A DNA stretch of 64,000 nucleotides from an uncultured Christensenella sp. (lineage in GTDB: Bacteria; Bacillota; Clostridia; Christensenellales; Borkfalkiaceae). The DNA is taken from positions 1-64,000 of the forward strand of contig CAJKUC010000006.1 of the NCBI GenBank assembly GCA_905203015.1, written 5' to 3'. Positions 1-6,702 of the stretch are shown here, one piece after another (position 1 is the first letter of the stretch; each line of letters opens with the position of its first letter). A program made the translations under genes and the position numbers. The notes under the pieces were generated by a model. It had not been told where the DNA came from and searched no databases. It worked only from the letters and a program-made list of their open reading frames with translations.

Positions 1-2
1 AC

Positions 3-509
3 AACCGCACGCAGATCGCTACGCTTTGCGATTGTTCCCGTATGACGGTCTGGCGCGTTCTGCAACGGGTAAATGTTATCGGTATCGGACTTGACGAACT
101 GAACGGAATGAGCGAGAAAGAACTTGCTTATTTGCTTTTTCCGGAAAGGGCGAAACCGGGAGACGGGTATCTGATTCCAGATTTTAAGTGGGAAGAGTTT
201 CAGATGGTTAAGCACCGTTCGTCAATCAGACTTTGCTGGCGGAGGTATTGCAAACGCGCGGCAAAGCAAAACCTTGCGGCATACAGTTGGAAAGTTTTTC
301 TGACTTCGTATAACGAATACCGCCGACCGAAAATACAGGTTGACGATCCGGACGATAAAATCAGAACAAAACTGAAACATTACAATTTTTTGTTGGCTTA
401 TTGCGAGAACGATAAGGTGATGTATTCCGTGATTCAGACGGAAAAGGAAATGTGGCTGAAATCGCTTGGGCTGGACGAAAATAAAATTATAGGCGATAGA
501 AAAAAGTGA
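3..509 (+). CDS. IS21 IstA-like N-terminal fragment, 5' end outside window
   Basis: Reading frame is open from base 3, so the start lies upstream of the window. The visible part matches the gene at 20017 almost base for base: a helix-turn-helix (NRTQIATLCDCSRMTVWRVL), then the LSEKELAYLLFPE-type segment and a WRRYCKR-YSWK block that follow the HTH in IS21-family IstA transposases. The protein stops about 155 residues after the first visible ATG, whereas IstA is normally 400-500 aa with an rve/DDE domain. No DDE domain and no IstB gene are present. It is either a transposase remnant or a small domesticated DNA-binding protein. The family call rests on the HTH and linker only. Confidence 0.6.
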   Translation, partial: NRTQIATLCDCSRMTVWRVLQRVNVIGIGLDELNGMSEKELAYLLFPERAKPGDGYLIPDFKWEEFQMVKHRSSIRLCWRRYCKRAAKQNLAAYSWKVFLTSYNEYRRPKIQVDDPDDKIRTKLKHYNFLLAYCENDKVMYSVIQTEKEMWLKSLGLDENKIIGDRKK

Positions 510-539
510 AATAAATTAAAACTTCTTTGAATTTATTTC
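508..539 (+). terminator. AT-rich hairpin after the IstA-like gene
   Basis: Perfect 10-bp stem (GAAATAAATT at 508-517 with AATTTATTTC at 530-539) overlapping the stop codon. It is weak because it is AT-only and lacks a long T run. Confidence 0.3.
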
Positions 540-548
540 AAATACCTG

Positions 549-577
549 TTGCAAAACATACCGGAATATGGTATAAT
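549..577 (+). promoter_or_regulatory. Sigma-A promoter for candidate small RNA
   Basis: TTGCAA at 549-554 and TATAAT at 572-577 are separated by exactly 17 bp. No open reading frame begins directly downstream; instead a run of hairpins follows. Confidence 0.5.
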
Positions 578-583
578 GAACGC

Positions 584-692
584 AGAGTTTTGCATTCTGC
601 AAAACGAAAGCTTTCGCTTTCCTCCGCGCCTTCGGCGCGGCTGCGAGATTGAAAGCAATCATAAAAATGCCCTTGCCGGCAAGCATTTTTAT
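584..692 (+). ncRNA. Candidate structured small RNA or palindromic repeat unit
   Basis: Five consecutive hairpins lie just after a promoter: GTTTTGCA/TGCAAAAC (587-605), GAAAG/CTTTC (606-621), CCGCGCC/GGCGCGG with a TTC loop (624-640), GATTG/CAATC (647-660), and a long final stem (663-690). There is no ORF. The arrangement fits a short independent transcript ending in a terminator. The alternative is a non-transcribed palindromic repeat, since this genome carries others at 6051-6194 and 57401-57440. No known RNA family is recognised. Confidence 0.35.
663..692 (+). terminator. Rho-independent terminator-like hairpin
   Basis: AAAAATG pairs with CATTTTT around an inner CTTGCC/GGCAAG stem with a two-base bulge. 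The 3' side ends in five T residues and more T-rich sequence. Confidence 0.45.
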
Positions 693-731
693 TTATGTTA
701 TAATCGAATAAAGTAGTCAATGAGGTGTATT

Positions 732-944
732 ATGGCAGCAAGTTATAAGAAATTATTCAAATTACTGATAGACAGGGAGATGAAGAGCAAGGAACTCGCC
801 GCGCTCGCAAAGGTAAGCCCCGCAACGCTTGCAAAAATGAAAAAAGACGGCGTTTCGGTAAATTCCGACGTGCTTATAAAAATCTGCACGGCACTTGGTT
901 GTACGCTTGACGATATCGTCGAAATCGTGGACGACGAAAAATAA
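732..944 (+). CDS. XRE/Cro-type helix-turn-helix regulator
   Basis: A 70-residue protein consisting almost entirely of a Cro/CI-type HTH. The recognition helix region reads SKELAALAKVSPATLAKMKK, and the C-terminus is acidic (DDIVEIVDDEK). I chose the ATG at 732 over 720 because GAGGTG at 722-727 sits just upstream of it and would be inside the longer reading. A TATAAT at 699-704 precedes it. It lies directly upstream of hsdM and in the same direction, a usual position for a restriction-modification control protein. That role is inferred from position only; other small XRE proteins are equally possible. Confidence 0.75.
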   Translation: MAASYKKLFKLLIDREMKSKELAALAKVSPATLAKMKKDGVSVNSDVLIKICTALGCTLDDIVEIVDDEK

Positions 945-969
945 TTGCCGAATTTAATTATGACCGTAG

Positions 970-998
970 TTGTCATGTTTTGTATGATAAAATAGAAA
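970..998 (+). promoter_or_regulatory. Possible hsdM promoter
   Basis: TTGTCA (970-975), 17-bp spacer, TAGAAA (993-998, four of six consensus bases). The hsdM ribosome site AGGAGA (1015-1020) and ATG (1029) follow. Confidence 0.35.
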
Positions 999-1028
999 GA
1001 ACGAAAAAGTATACAGGAGAAAAGCGAA

Positions 1029-2603
1029 ATGGCTGACATAAAAAAAGAACAGGAAAGGGCGGAATTACACAAAATGATTTGGAACGCGGCGACCGATCTC
1101 GTGCATGCGGGCGGCGTTGACGCATGGGATTTTAAGCAGTACGTTTTGGGTACGATGTTCTATCGGTATATTTCCGAAAATATTACCGAATACATAAACG
1201 ACGGCGAACGCGAGGCGGGAAACGAATCGTTTGATTATGCGAAAATGCCTGATGAAGATGCGGAAACGGCAAGAGAAGGTCTTGTTAAGTCGAAAGGATT
1301 TTTTATGCTTCCTTCCGAACTTTTTTGCAACGTTCGCGAGCGCGCCGCTACGGACGAGAACTTAAACGAAACCCTTGAAAAGGTGTTCAAAAATATCGAA
1401 AGTTCGGCGCAGGGCAGCGACAGCGAAGAGGATTTCAAAGGTCTGTTTGCAGATTTCGACGTAAACTCGAATAAACTCGGCGCGACGGTTGCAAAGCGCA
1501 ACGAAAAACTCGTAAAACTTTTGAATACCGTTGCCGAAATGAAGCTCGGCAAGTATCAGGACAACACGATAGACGCTTTCGGTGACGCATACGAGTATTT
1601 AATGAGTATGTATGCGAGCAACGCGGGCAAAAAAGGCGGCGAATTTTTCACTCCGCAAGAAGTATCCGAACTTTTAACAAAACTTGCTATCGTCGGCAAA
1701 ACGGAAGTAAACAAGGTGTACGATCCCGCGTGCGGTTCGGGTTCGCTTCTTTTAAAAGCGGCGAAGATTCTCGGCAAAGAAAATATCCGTCAAGGCTTTT
1801 TCGGGCAGGAAATCAACATCACGACGTATAACCTTTGCCGAATCAATATGTTTTTGCACGACATCGAGCCGGACAAGTTCGATATAGCGCACGGCGATAC
1901 GCTTATCGACCCCGCGCATTGGGATGACGAGCCGTTTGAAGTAATCGTGTCGAATCCGCCGTATTCTATTCCTTGGGCGGGTGACGACAATCCGATTTTA
2001 ATCAACGACGAACGTTATAGCCCTGCCGGCATTTTAGCCCCGAAATCGAAAGCGGACTTTGCCTTTATTATGCACTCGCTTTCGTGGCTTGCAAGTAACG
2101 GAACGGCGGCTATAGTATGCTTCCCCGGCATTATGTATCGCGGCGGCGCGGAGCAAAAAATCAGAAAATACCTTATCGATAACAACAAAATCGATTGTAT
2201 TATACAACTGCCGAGCAATTTGTTTTTCGGCGCGTCTATCGCCACTTGCATTATGGTGTTAAAGCACTCGAAAGCGACGAACGACGTGATTTTTATCGAC
2301 GCTTCAAACGAGTTTATTAAGGTTACGAACAATAATAAACTTACGGACGAAAATATCGACAGAATTTTGCAGGCGTATATCAAGCGCGAAAACGAAGAAC
2401 ATTTTGCTAAAATCGTATCGAACGAGATTATCGGAAACGAGGAGCATAATTATAATCTTTCGGTTTCGACTTACGTTGAACAAAAAGATACTCGCGAAAA
2501 AATCGATATAGTTAAACTCAACGCCGAACTAAAAGAAATCGTTGCCCGCGAGCAAGTTTTGCGCGACGAAATAGATAAAATCATCGCCGAAATTGAGGGG
2601 TAA
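1029..2603 (+). CDS. hsdM: Type I restriction-modification DNA methyltransferase subunit
   Basis: N6-adenine methyltransferase subunit of a type I system; with HsdS it methylates the target and it is needed for restriction with HsdR. At 524 aa it has normal family length. The N-terminal HsdM helical domain is followed by the SAM-binding motif DPACGSGS (D232 onward) and the catalytic NPPY motif (N309-Y312). The conserved YEYLMSMYA..KKGGEFFTP stretch before motif I is typical of type I and IC enzymes. The start is fixed by AGGAGA eight bases upstream. It is the first gene of the hsd operon. Two extra genes separate it from hsdS, which is less common than a direct hsdM-hsdS junction. Nothing indicates inactivation. 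Confidence 0.96.
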   Translation: MADIKKEQERAELHKMIWNAATDLVHAGGVDAWDFKQYVLGTMFYRYISENITEYINDGEREAGNESFDYAKMPDEDAETAREGLVKSKGFFMLPSELFCNVRERAATDENLNETLEKVFKNIESSAQGSDSEEDFKGLFADFDVNSNKLGATVAKRNEKLVKLLNTVAEMKLGKYQDNTIDAFGDAYEYLMSMYASNAGKKGGEFFTPQEVSELLTKLAIVGKTEVNKVYDPACGSGSLLLKAAKILGKENIRQGFFGQEINITTYNLCRINMFLHDIEPDKFDIAHGDTLIDPAHWDDEPFEVIVSNPPYSIPWAGDDNPILINDERYSPAGILAPKSKADFAFIMHSLSWLASNGTAAIVCFPGIMYRGGAEQKIRKYLIDNNKIDCIIQLPSNLFFGASIATCIMVLKHSKATNDVIFIDASNEFIKVTNNNKLTDENIDRILQAYIKRENEEHFAKIVSNEIIGNEEHNYNLSVSTYVEQKDTREKIDIVKLNAELKEIVAREQVLRDEIDKIIAEIEG

Positions 2604-2679
2604 ATAATAAAAAAAGGAAACAACTACCGAGGATTTTTCGGTAGTGTAAACAAAGGGAAAATAGACAGGTAAAGCAGAA

Positions 2680-2763
2680 ATGGAATACGATAAATTTAAC
2701 AAAACGCAAAAAATCAATTCCGATTTCGATAAGTTGATTGCCGCCACGAAAGAAAAGAAATAA
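2680..2763 (+). pseudogene. Short remnant resembling the C-terminus of a RhuM-family protein
   Basis: This 27-codon ORF reads MEYDKFNKTQKINSDFDKL and then a lysine-rich end. It recalls the C-terminal YxxFxxxQxxxxSDFD segment of RhuM (virulence/Fic-like) proteins, which are often found between hsdM and hsdS. There is no good ribosome site and nothing homologous upstream in frame. The simplest reading is that a rhuM gene was deleted and only its tail remains. The assignment comes from remembered family pattern, so it is tentative. An 8-bp hairpin (2623-2645) lies in the same gap. Confidence 0.35.
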
Positions 2764-2784
2764 ATGTGATATTAGGGGATACAA

Positions 2785-3555
2785 ATGAATCTAAGTTACA
2801 TATTGTCAAAACCAATCGATCTTGAATTTAAGCAAATTGAAGGGTTTTTGAATAATAAAAGGTTAAAAAAAGGAAAAAATAAAAAACTTACAGAAGGAAA
2901 AGTCGCATTAACTTATTATTGTGCGAAATGCGACGCAGATCTTTCTTTTGTATCGAGTGACGAGATATATGCAATAGGTGTAAATGATAGGCAGATCAGC
3001 ATTGATTGTGTTTTAACTTGTTCAAGATGTGGAAATCAACTTCCGGTTTGGTTCTTAGTGGAAAGTTCAAATGAAATACACAATAGCAACCCCAAAGTAA
3101 GGTTGTTAAAACGTACTGAAAAATTTAGTTCTTCTGTACAAAATGCAAAAAATACATATGGAGATTTCGCTGAATTGCTGGGTAAGGCAGAATGTGCTTA
3201 CCGTAATGAATTAGGAGCCGGGGCGATTATCTATTTGCGAAAAATATATGAAAAAATCACAAAAGAAGCAGCACAAGCGGCAGGAATAGCAACATTAAAT
3301 ACAAAAAACAAACGAAAAACTTTTAAAGAATTATTAGAGGAAGTAGATGAACAAAAACACATTATTCCGGCGGAATTTTCAAATAATAGGTATCAATTAT
3401 TTAGTGAATTAAGCGAAGTGGCGCACGGGGATAATGTTTGTGAAGAAGATGCTTTGTTGAAATATGCGCCGTTTCGGAGATTAGTGATAGGAATAATAGA
3501 AAAGGTTAAAAACGATACGGAACTGGCAGAAATAAAGAATAAACTCGGTTGGTAA
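2785..3555 (+). CDS. Zinc-ribbon protein with DUF4145-like C-terminal domain
   Basis: A 256-aa soluble protein. Four cysteines in two pairs (C46-x2-C49 and C79-x2-C82) form a likely zinc ribbon. The C-terminal half (about residues 120-245) contains FAELLGKAECAYRNELGAGA and YLRKIYEKI, the pattern of DUF4145 helical domains often found with restriction systems. No catalytic motif is evident. It is AT-rich compared with hsdM and hsdR and shares that bias with the next gene and hsdS, suggesting this middle block arrived or evolved separately. A role as an accessory or regulator of the restriction system is inferred only from position between hsdM and hsdS. Confidence 0.65.
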   Translation: MNLSYILSKPIDLEFKQIEGFLNNKRLKKGKNKKLTEGKVALTYYCAKCDADLSFVSSDEIYAIGVNDRQISIDCVLTCSRCGNQLPVWFLVESSNEIHNSNPKVRLLKRTEKFSSSVQNAKNTYGDFAELLGKAECAYRNELGAGAIIYLRKIYEKITKEAAQAAGIATLNTKNKRKTFKELLEEVDEQKHIIPAEFSNNRYQLFSELSEVAHGDNVCEEDALLKYAPFRRLVIGIIEKVKNDTELAEIKNKLGW

Positions 3556-3561
3556 AAGGCA

Positions 3562-4161
3562 ATGAACGTTAATTTGAGGAATTTATGTGCTGACGAATAT
3601 CAAAAAATAATTTTTGAAGTAGATAAGGTAACTAACAATATCAAAAATTACATAAAAAACAATAATCGAAACACAAAAGAATTTTTTATACAAGTTTTAA
3701 GCGACGTAAAAGAAGTATGCAACTGTTGGACTGGAAAGACTTATGTGGGACAAAGCAAAAGGCAAGATTTAAAAAATGCTTATCAAGATTTTTTTAGTAA
3801 CCTAATGAAAATGTTGCTTCTTTGTAAAACAAATAACAATCAGTGTGAAAACGCAGCCGCAAAAGCCCTTTTGTACCAAGGAAAAGTTTATCGCTATCTT
3901 GGGTACGGATTTTCTTCAAGCCGAAAAAAGAAAGTAATAAAACCGGATTATGATAGTGTTTATGTATCGTGGAGCAAAGAACCAAAAAATGGTTATATAG
4001 AAAGCAAGTTGTATGGAGAAATGACGTGGATTGAAGCAGAAATTAAGTCTCCGTATTTTGGCATTGATTTAGAGAATATGGGAATATCAAGAGGAAAAGA
4101 AAAAGAAGTAGTTTTTCCCACGTTAAAAGATTGCGTAACAAATATAAAGTACATAAGGTAA
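3562..4161 (+). CDS. Hypothetical protein in hsd operon
   Basis: A 199-aa protein of unrecognised family. It starts six bases after the preceding stop and ends five bases before the hsdS ATG, so it is co-transcribed with the restriction genes. It is soluble, rich in K and N, with no signal peptide or membrane segment. The N-terminal part is helical (about residues 1-60). A later stretch, KLYGEMTWIEAEI near residue 150, suggests a beta-containing domain; such GEMTWIEA blocks resemble single-strand annealing or ADP-ribosyl-type folds only loosely, so I give no function. Two cysteines (CNCW, near residue 54) are visible but do not form a recognisable metal site. Confidence 0.6.
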   Translation: MNVNLRNLCADEYQKIIFEVDKVTNNIKNYIKNNNRNTKEFFIQVLSDVKEVCNCWTGKTYVGQSKRQDLKNAYQDFFSNLMKMLLLCKTNNNQCENAAAKALLYQGKVYRYLGYGFSSSRKKKVIKPDYDSVYVSWSKEPKNGYIESKLYGEMTWIEAEIKSPYFGIDLENMGISRGKEKEVVFPTLKDCVTNIKYIR

Positions 4162-4166
4162 TTGCA

Positions 4167-5477
4167 ATGAGTAAATTAGAAGAATTGATAAAAGAATTTT
4201 GCCCGAACGGGGTGGAGTATAAAGATTTTTATTCTGTTTGTAAATATGTGCGAGGGATTACTTATAGTAGTGTACAGGAACTTTTTAACACCATTGATGG
4301 AACTCCTGTTTTGAGGGCTAATAATATTGACTTACAAACAAATACACTTATTTTAGAAGATATTAAGTTTGTTGACGAAAGTGTAAAAATAAAAGAAGAA
4401 CAATGGTTAAAAAAAGATGATATTTTAATTTGTGCCGGAAGTGGAAGTAAAGAACACATTGGGAAAATAGCCTATATATTTAAGAATGTAAATATGACTT
4501 TTGGTGGGTTTATGGGTGTCATAAGGGCAAATAGGGACTTACTACTTTCTCGTTTTTTATTTCATTTTTTAACAAGTAATATGTTTAAAAGACATTTATC
4601 AAAAGTGTCTGCGAGTAATAGTAGTACGATTAACAATATCAATAATGAAACATGGCGGAATTTGCAAATTCCGTTGCCGGCTCTGCCGGTACAGCGTGAA
4701 ATAGTCCGAATTTTGGACAGTTTCACGCTGTATAGCGCCGAGCTTACAGCCGAGCTTACAGCTCGCCGTAAGCAGTACGAATTTTACAGAGATAAGTTGC
4801 TGAATTTCAATCAGCAAGAAGTAGAAATAAAAAAGTTGTCGGATATATTCGATACACGAAACGGATATACGCCGTCTACAAGTAATAAAGAATATTGGGC
4901 AACAAATGACATTCCGTGGTTCAGAGTGGAAGATATTAGAGCAAATGGAAGAATATTAAACGATTCTATACAACATGTTTCGTTTTCGGCAATAAAAGGA
5001 AAAGTGTTTCCCGCGAATTCAATAATAATATCAACCTCTGCGACAATTGGCGAGCATGCTTTAATAACATGTGAATCAATAGCAAATCAGCGTTTTACAT
5101 ATTTAATGCTCAAAGATCAATATAAAGATAAGTATAACATTAAATACTTGTTCTATTATTGTTTTCTTCTTGCAGATTTTTGTCGGGAAAATTTGCAACA
5201 AGGGAGTTTTGCTTCGGTCGATATGAGCAAATTCAATAAATTTGAATTTCCTATACCGCCGATTGAGGTGCAAGAACGAATTGTAAAAGTGCTGGATAAC
5301 TTTGACGCGATTTGTTCCGATTTAGGGATAGGACTTCCTGCGGAAATAGAAAAAAGACAGCAACAATACGAGTATTATCGCGAAAAACTGTTGACATTCG
5401 ACGGCAAGTATGCGACCATTTTAACGGAACGGAACGGAACGGAACGGAACGGAACGGAATGGAACGGGCAGGGCTGA
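4167..5477 (+). CDS. hsdS: Type I restriction-modification specificity subunit, repeat-terminated
   Basis: DNA-recognition subunit of the type I complex, 436 aa from the ATG at 4167 (an in-frame ATG at 4131 lies inside the previous gene). It has two target-recognition domains. TRD1 spans about residues 5-170 and is followed by the helical spacer VQREIVRILDSFT. TRD2 spans about residues 220-360 and is followed by VQERIVKVLDNFD and RQQQYEYYREKL. The central spacer contains SAELTAELTARRKQY, the same TAEL repeat known from EcoR124I. The normal C-terminus (KLLTF) is extended by a tract coding NGTER repeats and ends at TGA 5475-5477. The tract is GGAAC repeats, so its length sets the reading frame into the next module. 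Confidence 0.95.
   Translation: MSKLEELIKEFCPNGVEYKDFYSVCKYVRGITYSSVQELFNTIDGTPVLRANNIDLQTNTLILEDIKFVDESVKIKEEQWLKKDDILICAGSGSKEHIGKIAYIFKNVNMTFGGFMGVIRANRDLLLSRFLFHFLTSNMFKRHLSKVSASNSSTINNINNETWRNLQIPLPALPVQREIVRILDSFTLYSAELTAELTARRKQYEFYRDKLLNFNQQEVEIKKLSDIFDTRNGYTPSTSNKEYWATNDIPWFRVEDIRANGRILNDSIQHVSFSAIKGKVFPANSIIISTSATIGEHALITCESIANQRFTYLMLKDQYKDKYNIKYLFYYCFLLADFCRENLQQGSFASVDMSKFNKFEFPIPPIEVQERIVKVLDNFDAICSDLGIGLPAEIEKRQQQYEYYREKLLTFDGKYATILTERNGTERNGTEWNGQG
4737..4760 (+). repeat. 12-bp tandem repeat (two copies) encoding AELT in HsdS spacer
   Basis: GCCGAGCTTACA occurs twice in tandem, in frame. In EcoR124I and its relative, two versus three TAEL units in the central spacer change the spacing of the bipartite recognition site (established for that family). 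Confidence 0.85.
5426..5465 (+). repeat. GGAAC pentanucleotide simple-sequence repeat in hsdS
   Basis: Six perfect GGAAC units (5426-5455), then GGAAT and one more GGAAC: eight units, preceded by AAC. The unit length is not a multiple of three. Codons of hsdS begin at positions divisible by 3, and the downstream module begins at positions with remainder 2. Loss of one unit or gain of two would join the frames. Confidence 0.9.
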
Positions 5478-6052
5478 TTAGGCTTTTGCAGTATGTGTAT
5501 GGGTTTGTAAACGTACCGATTCAGAGTTATTTCACAAGATTAAAGGGGACACCGATTACTGCGGAAAAAATGAAGCAGATTGCGACGGTTGGTGGAGAAA
5601 TTAAAATTTTTGCCGGTGGCAAAACCGTAATAGATGCGAATGAAAAAGATATACCAAATGCTAATATTACAAGAGTGCCTGCTGTTTTAGTACAGTCAAG
5701 GGGAGTAATAGATTTTATTTATTACGACAAACCATTTACGTTCAAAAACGAAATGTGGGCATATACTTGTTTAAATTTAATAACTTTAAAATATCTATTT
5801 TACTATTTAAAAAACAATGTTAGGTATTTTAGAGAAAATGCTTCGGGAATGGGGGCATTACCGCAAATTTCGTTAGGGGTAACAGATAATTTTGTTATTC
5901 CGTTGCCCTCGCTTGACAAGCAGAAAGAAATTGTGGCAATTCTTGATAAATTCGATAGTATATGTAACGATTTAAGCGCAGGCTTGCCCGCCGAAATTGA
6001 AAAGAGACAAAAACAATACGAATATTACAGAGATAAACTATTGAGGTTTTGA
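5459..6052 (+). CDS. Third HsdS half-module (single TRD), out of frame with hsdS
   Basis: This frame encodes a single target-recognition domain with its conserved helical tail. Recognisable pieces are GTPITAEKMKQI, VQSRGVIDFIYYDKP, FKNEMWAYT, GMGALPQISL and the spacer KQKEIVAILDKFD followed by QKQYEYYRDKLL. An in-frame ATG lies at 5459, inside the GGAAC tract and overlapping the last 19 bases of hsdS, so it could be translated as a 197-aa half-subunit by coupling. Alternatively it is a silent cassette that becomes the third TRD of a roughly 626-aa HsdS when the repeat tract slips by -5 or +10 bp. The open frame reaches back to 5312, but that stretch is only hsdS read out of frame. Confidence 0.75.
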   Translation: MERAGLIRLLQYVYGFVNVPIQSYFTRLKGTPITAEKMKQIATVGGEIKIFAGGKTVIDANEKDIPNANITRVPAVLVQSRGVIDFIYYDKPFTFKNEMWAYTCLNLITLKYLFYYLKNNVRYFRENASGMGALPQISLGVTDNFVIPLPSLDKQKEIVAILDKFDSICNDLSAGLPAEIEKRQKQYEYYRDKLLRF

Positions 6053-6194
6053 CCTCTTCCGACGGCTACGCCGCCACCTTCCCCAAAGGGGAAGGCAGTG
6101 ACCTCTCTCGGCACTGCGCGCCACTCTCCCCAAAGGGGAAAGCGAGTGCCTTCCCCTTTTGGGGAAGGGGGACCGCTTGCGGGGGAAGAGGACT
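6051..6194 (+). repeat. Palindromic repeat cluster upstream of DUF559 gene
   Basis: Two direct units of about 49 bp (GACCTCTTCCG... CCTTCCCCAAAGGGGAAGG, from 6051 and about 6100) and one inverted unit (about 6149-6194). The cores are CTTCCCC/GGGGAAG palindromes. The first unit supplies the TGA stop of the preceding HsdS module. Confidence 0.8.
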
Positions 6195-6225
6195 TCATTA
6201 AACAACATAATGGGTTTTTAATACT

Positions 6226-6579
6226 ATGAAATATGATTTCAGTAATTCCAAACTAACGCCGAACGCTCAGAATTTAAGAAAAAACATGACGAAGCAAGAA
6301 CGTAAACTTTGGTACGAATTTTTAAGAGAATTACCGTGTCGGTTTCGTAGGCAAAAAGTAATAGATAAATACATCGTTGATTTTTACTGTGCGGAAAAGC
6401 AACTTGCAATAGAACTCGATGGCTCGCAACATTATGAAGAGGAAAACGTAATTAAAGATGAAGAAAGGACGAAGTTTCTTAATAGCAAAGGTGTTACGGT
6501 TTTGAGATATACAAATCTTGACGTAGATAGAAACTTTAGCGGGGTTTGCGAAGATATTTATAGGCATATTACGGGGTGA
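6226..6579 (+). CDS. DUF559 endonuclease-domain protein
   Basis: A 117-aa protein of the DUF559 family (Vsr-like PD-(D/E)XK fold). Visible landmarks are LWYEFLRE, CRFRRQKVIDKYIVDFYC, then LAIELDGSQH, followed by D..R...L and VLRYTN near residue 95. The D in VDF, the E in IEL/D and the GSQH block are the likely metal-binding and active-site region. Family length is normal. Biochemical function is unknown for most members; nuclease activity is inferred from the fold. It has no clear Shine-Dalgarno sequence. It is bracketed on both sides by the same palindromic repeats, and its TGA is the first part of the downstream repeat. This suggests that gene and repeats moved into the hsd operon together. 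Confidence 0.85.
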   Translation: MKYDFSNSKLTPNAQNLRKNMTKQERKLWYEFLRELPCRFRRQKVIDKYIVDFYCAEKQLAIELDGSQHYEEENVIKDEERTKFLNSKGVTVLRYTNLDVDRNFSGVCEDIYRHITG

Positions 6580-6675
6580 CCTCTTCCGACGGCTGCGCCG
6601 CCACCTTCCCCAAAGGGGAAGGCAGAGACCTCTTCCGTCGGCTGTGCCGACACCTTCCCCGAAGGGGAAGGCTTG
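6578..6675 (+). repeat. Palindromic repeat pair downstream of DUF559 gene
   Basis: Two direct copies (6578-6626 and 6627-6674) of the same approximately 49-bp unit seen at 6051, each with a CCTTCCCC(A/G)AAGGGGAAGG palindrome. They end about 30 bp before hsdR. Confidence 0.8.
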
Positions 6676-6702
6676 AAAAAGATTATATAACAGGAGAAAA
6701 TT

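Noticed and set aside
5312..5458. Upstream part of the frame that contains the third HsdS module
   Set aside because: It is hsdS sequence read in another frame; only the part from 5459 has family similarity.
5401..6700. Possible CRISPR array from repeated units
   Set aside because: The pentanucleotide tract and the approximately 49-bp palindromic units have no regular unique spacers and no cas genes nearby.
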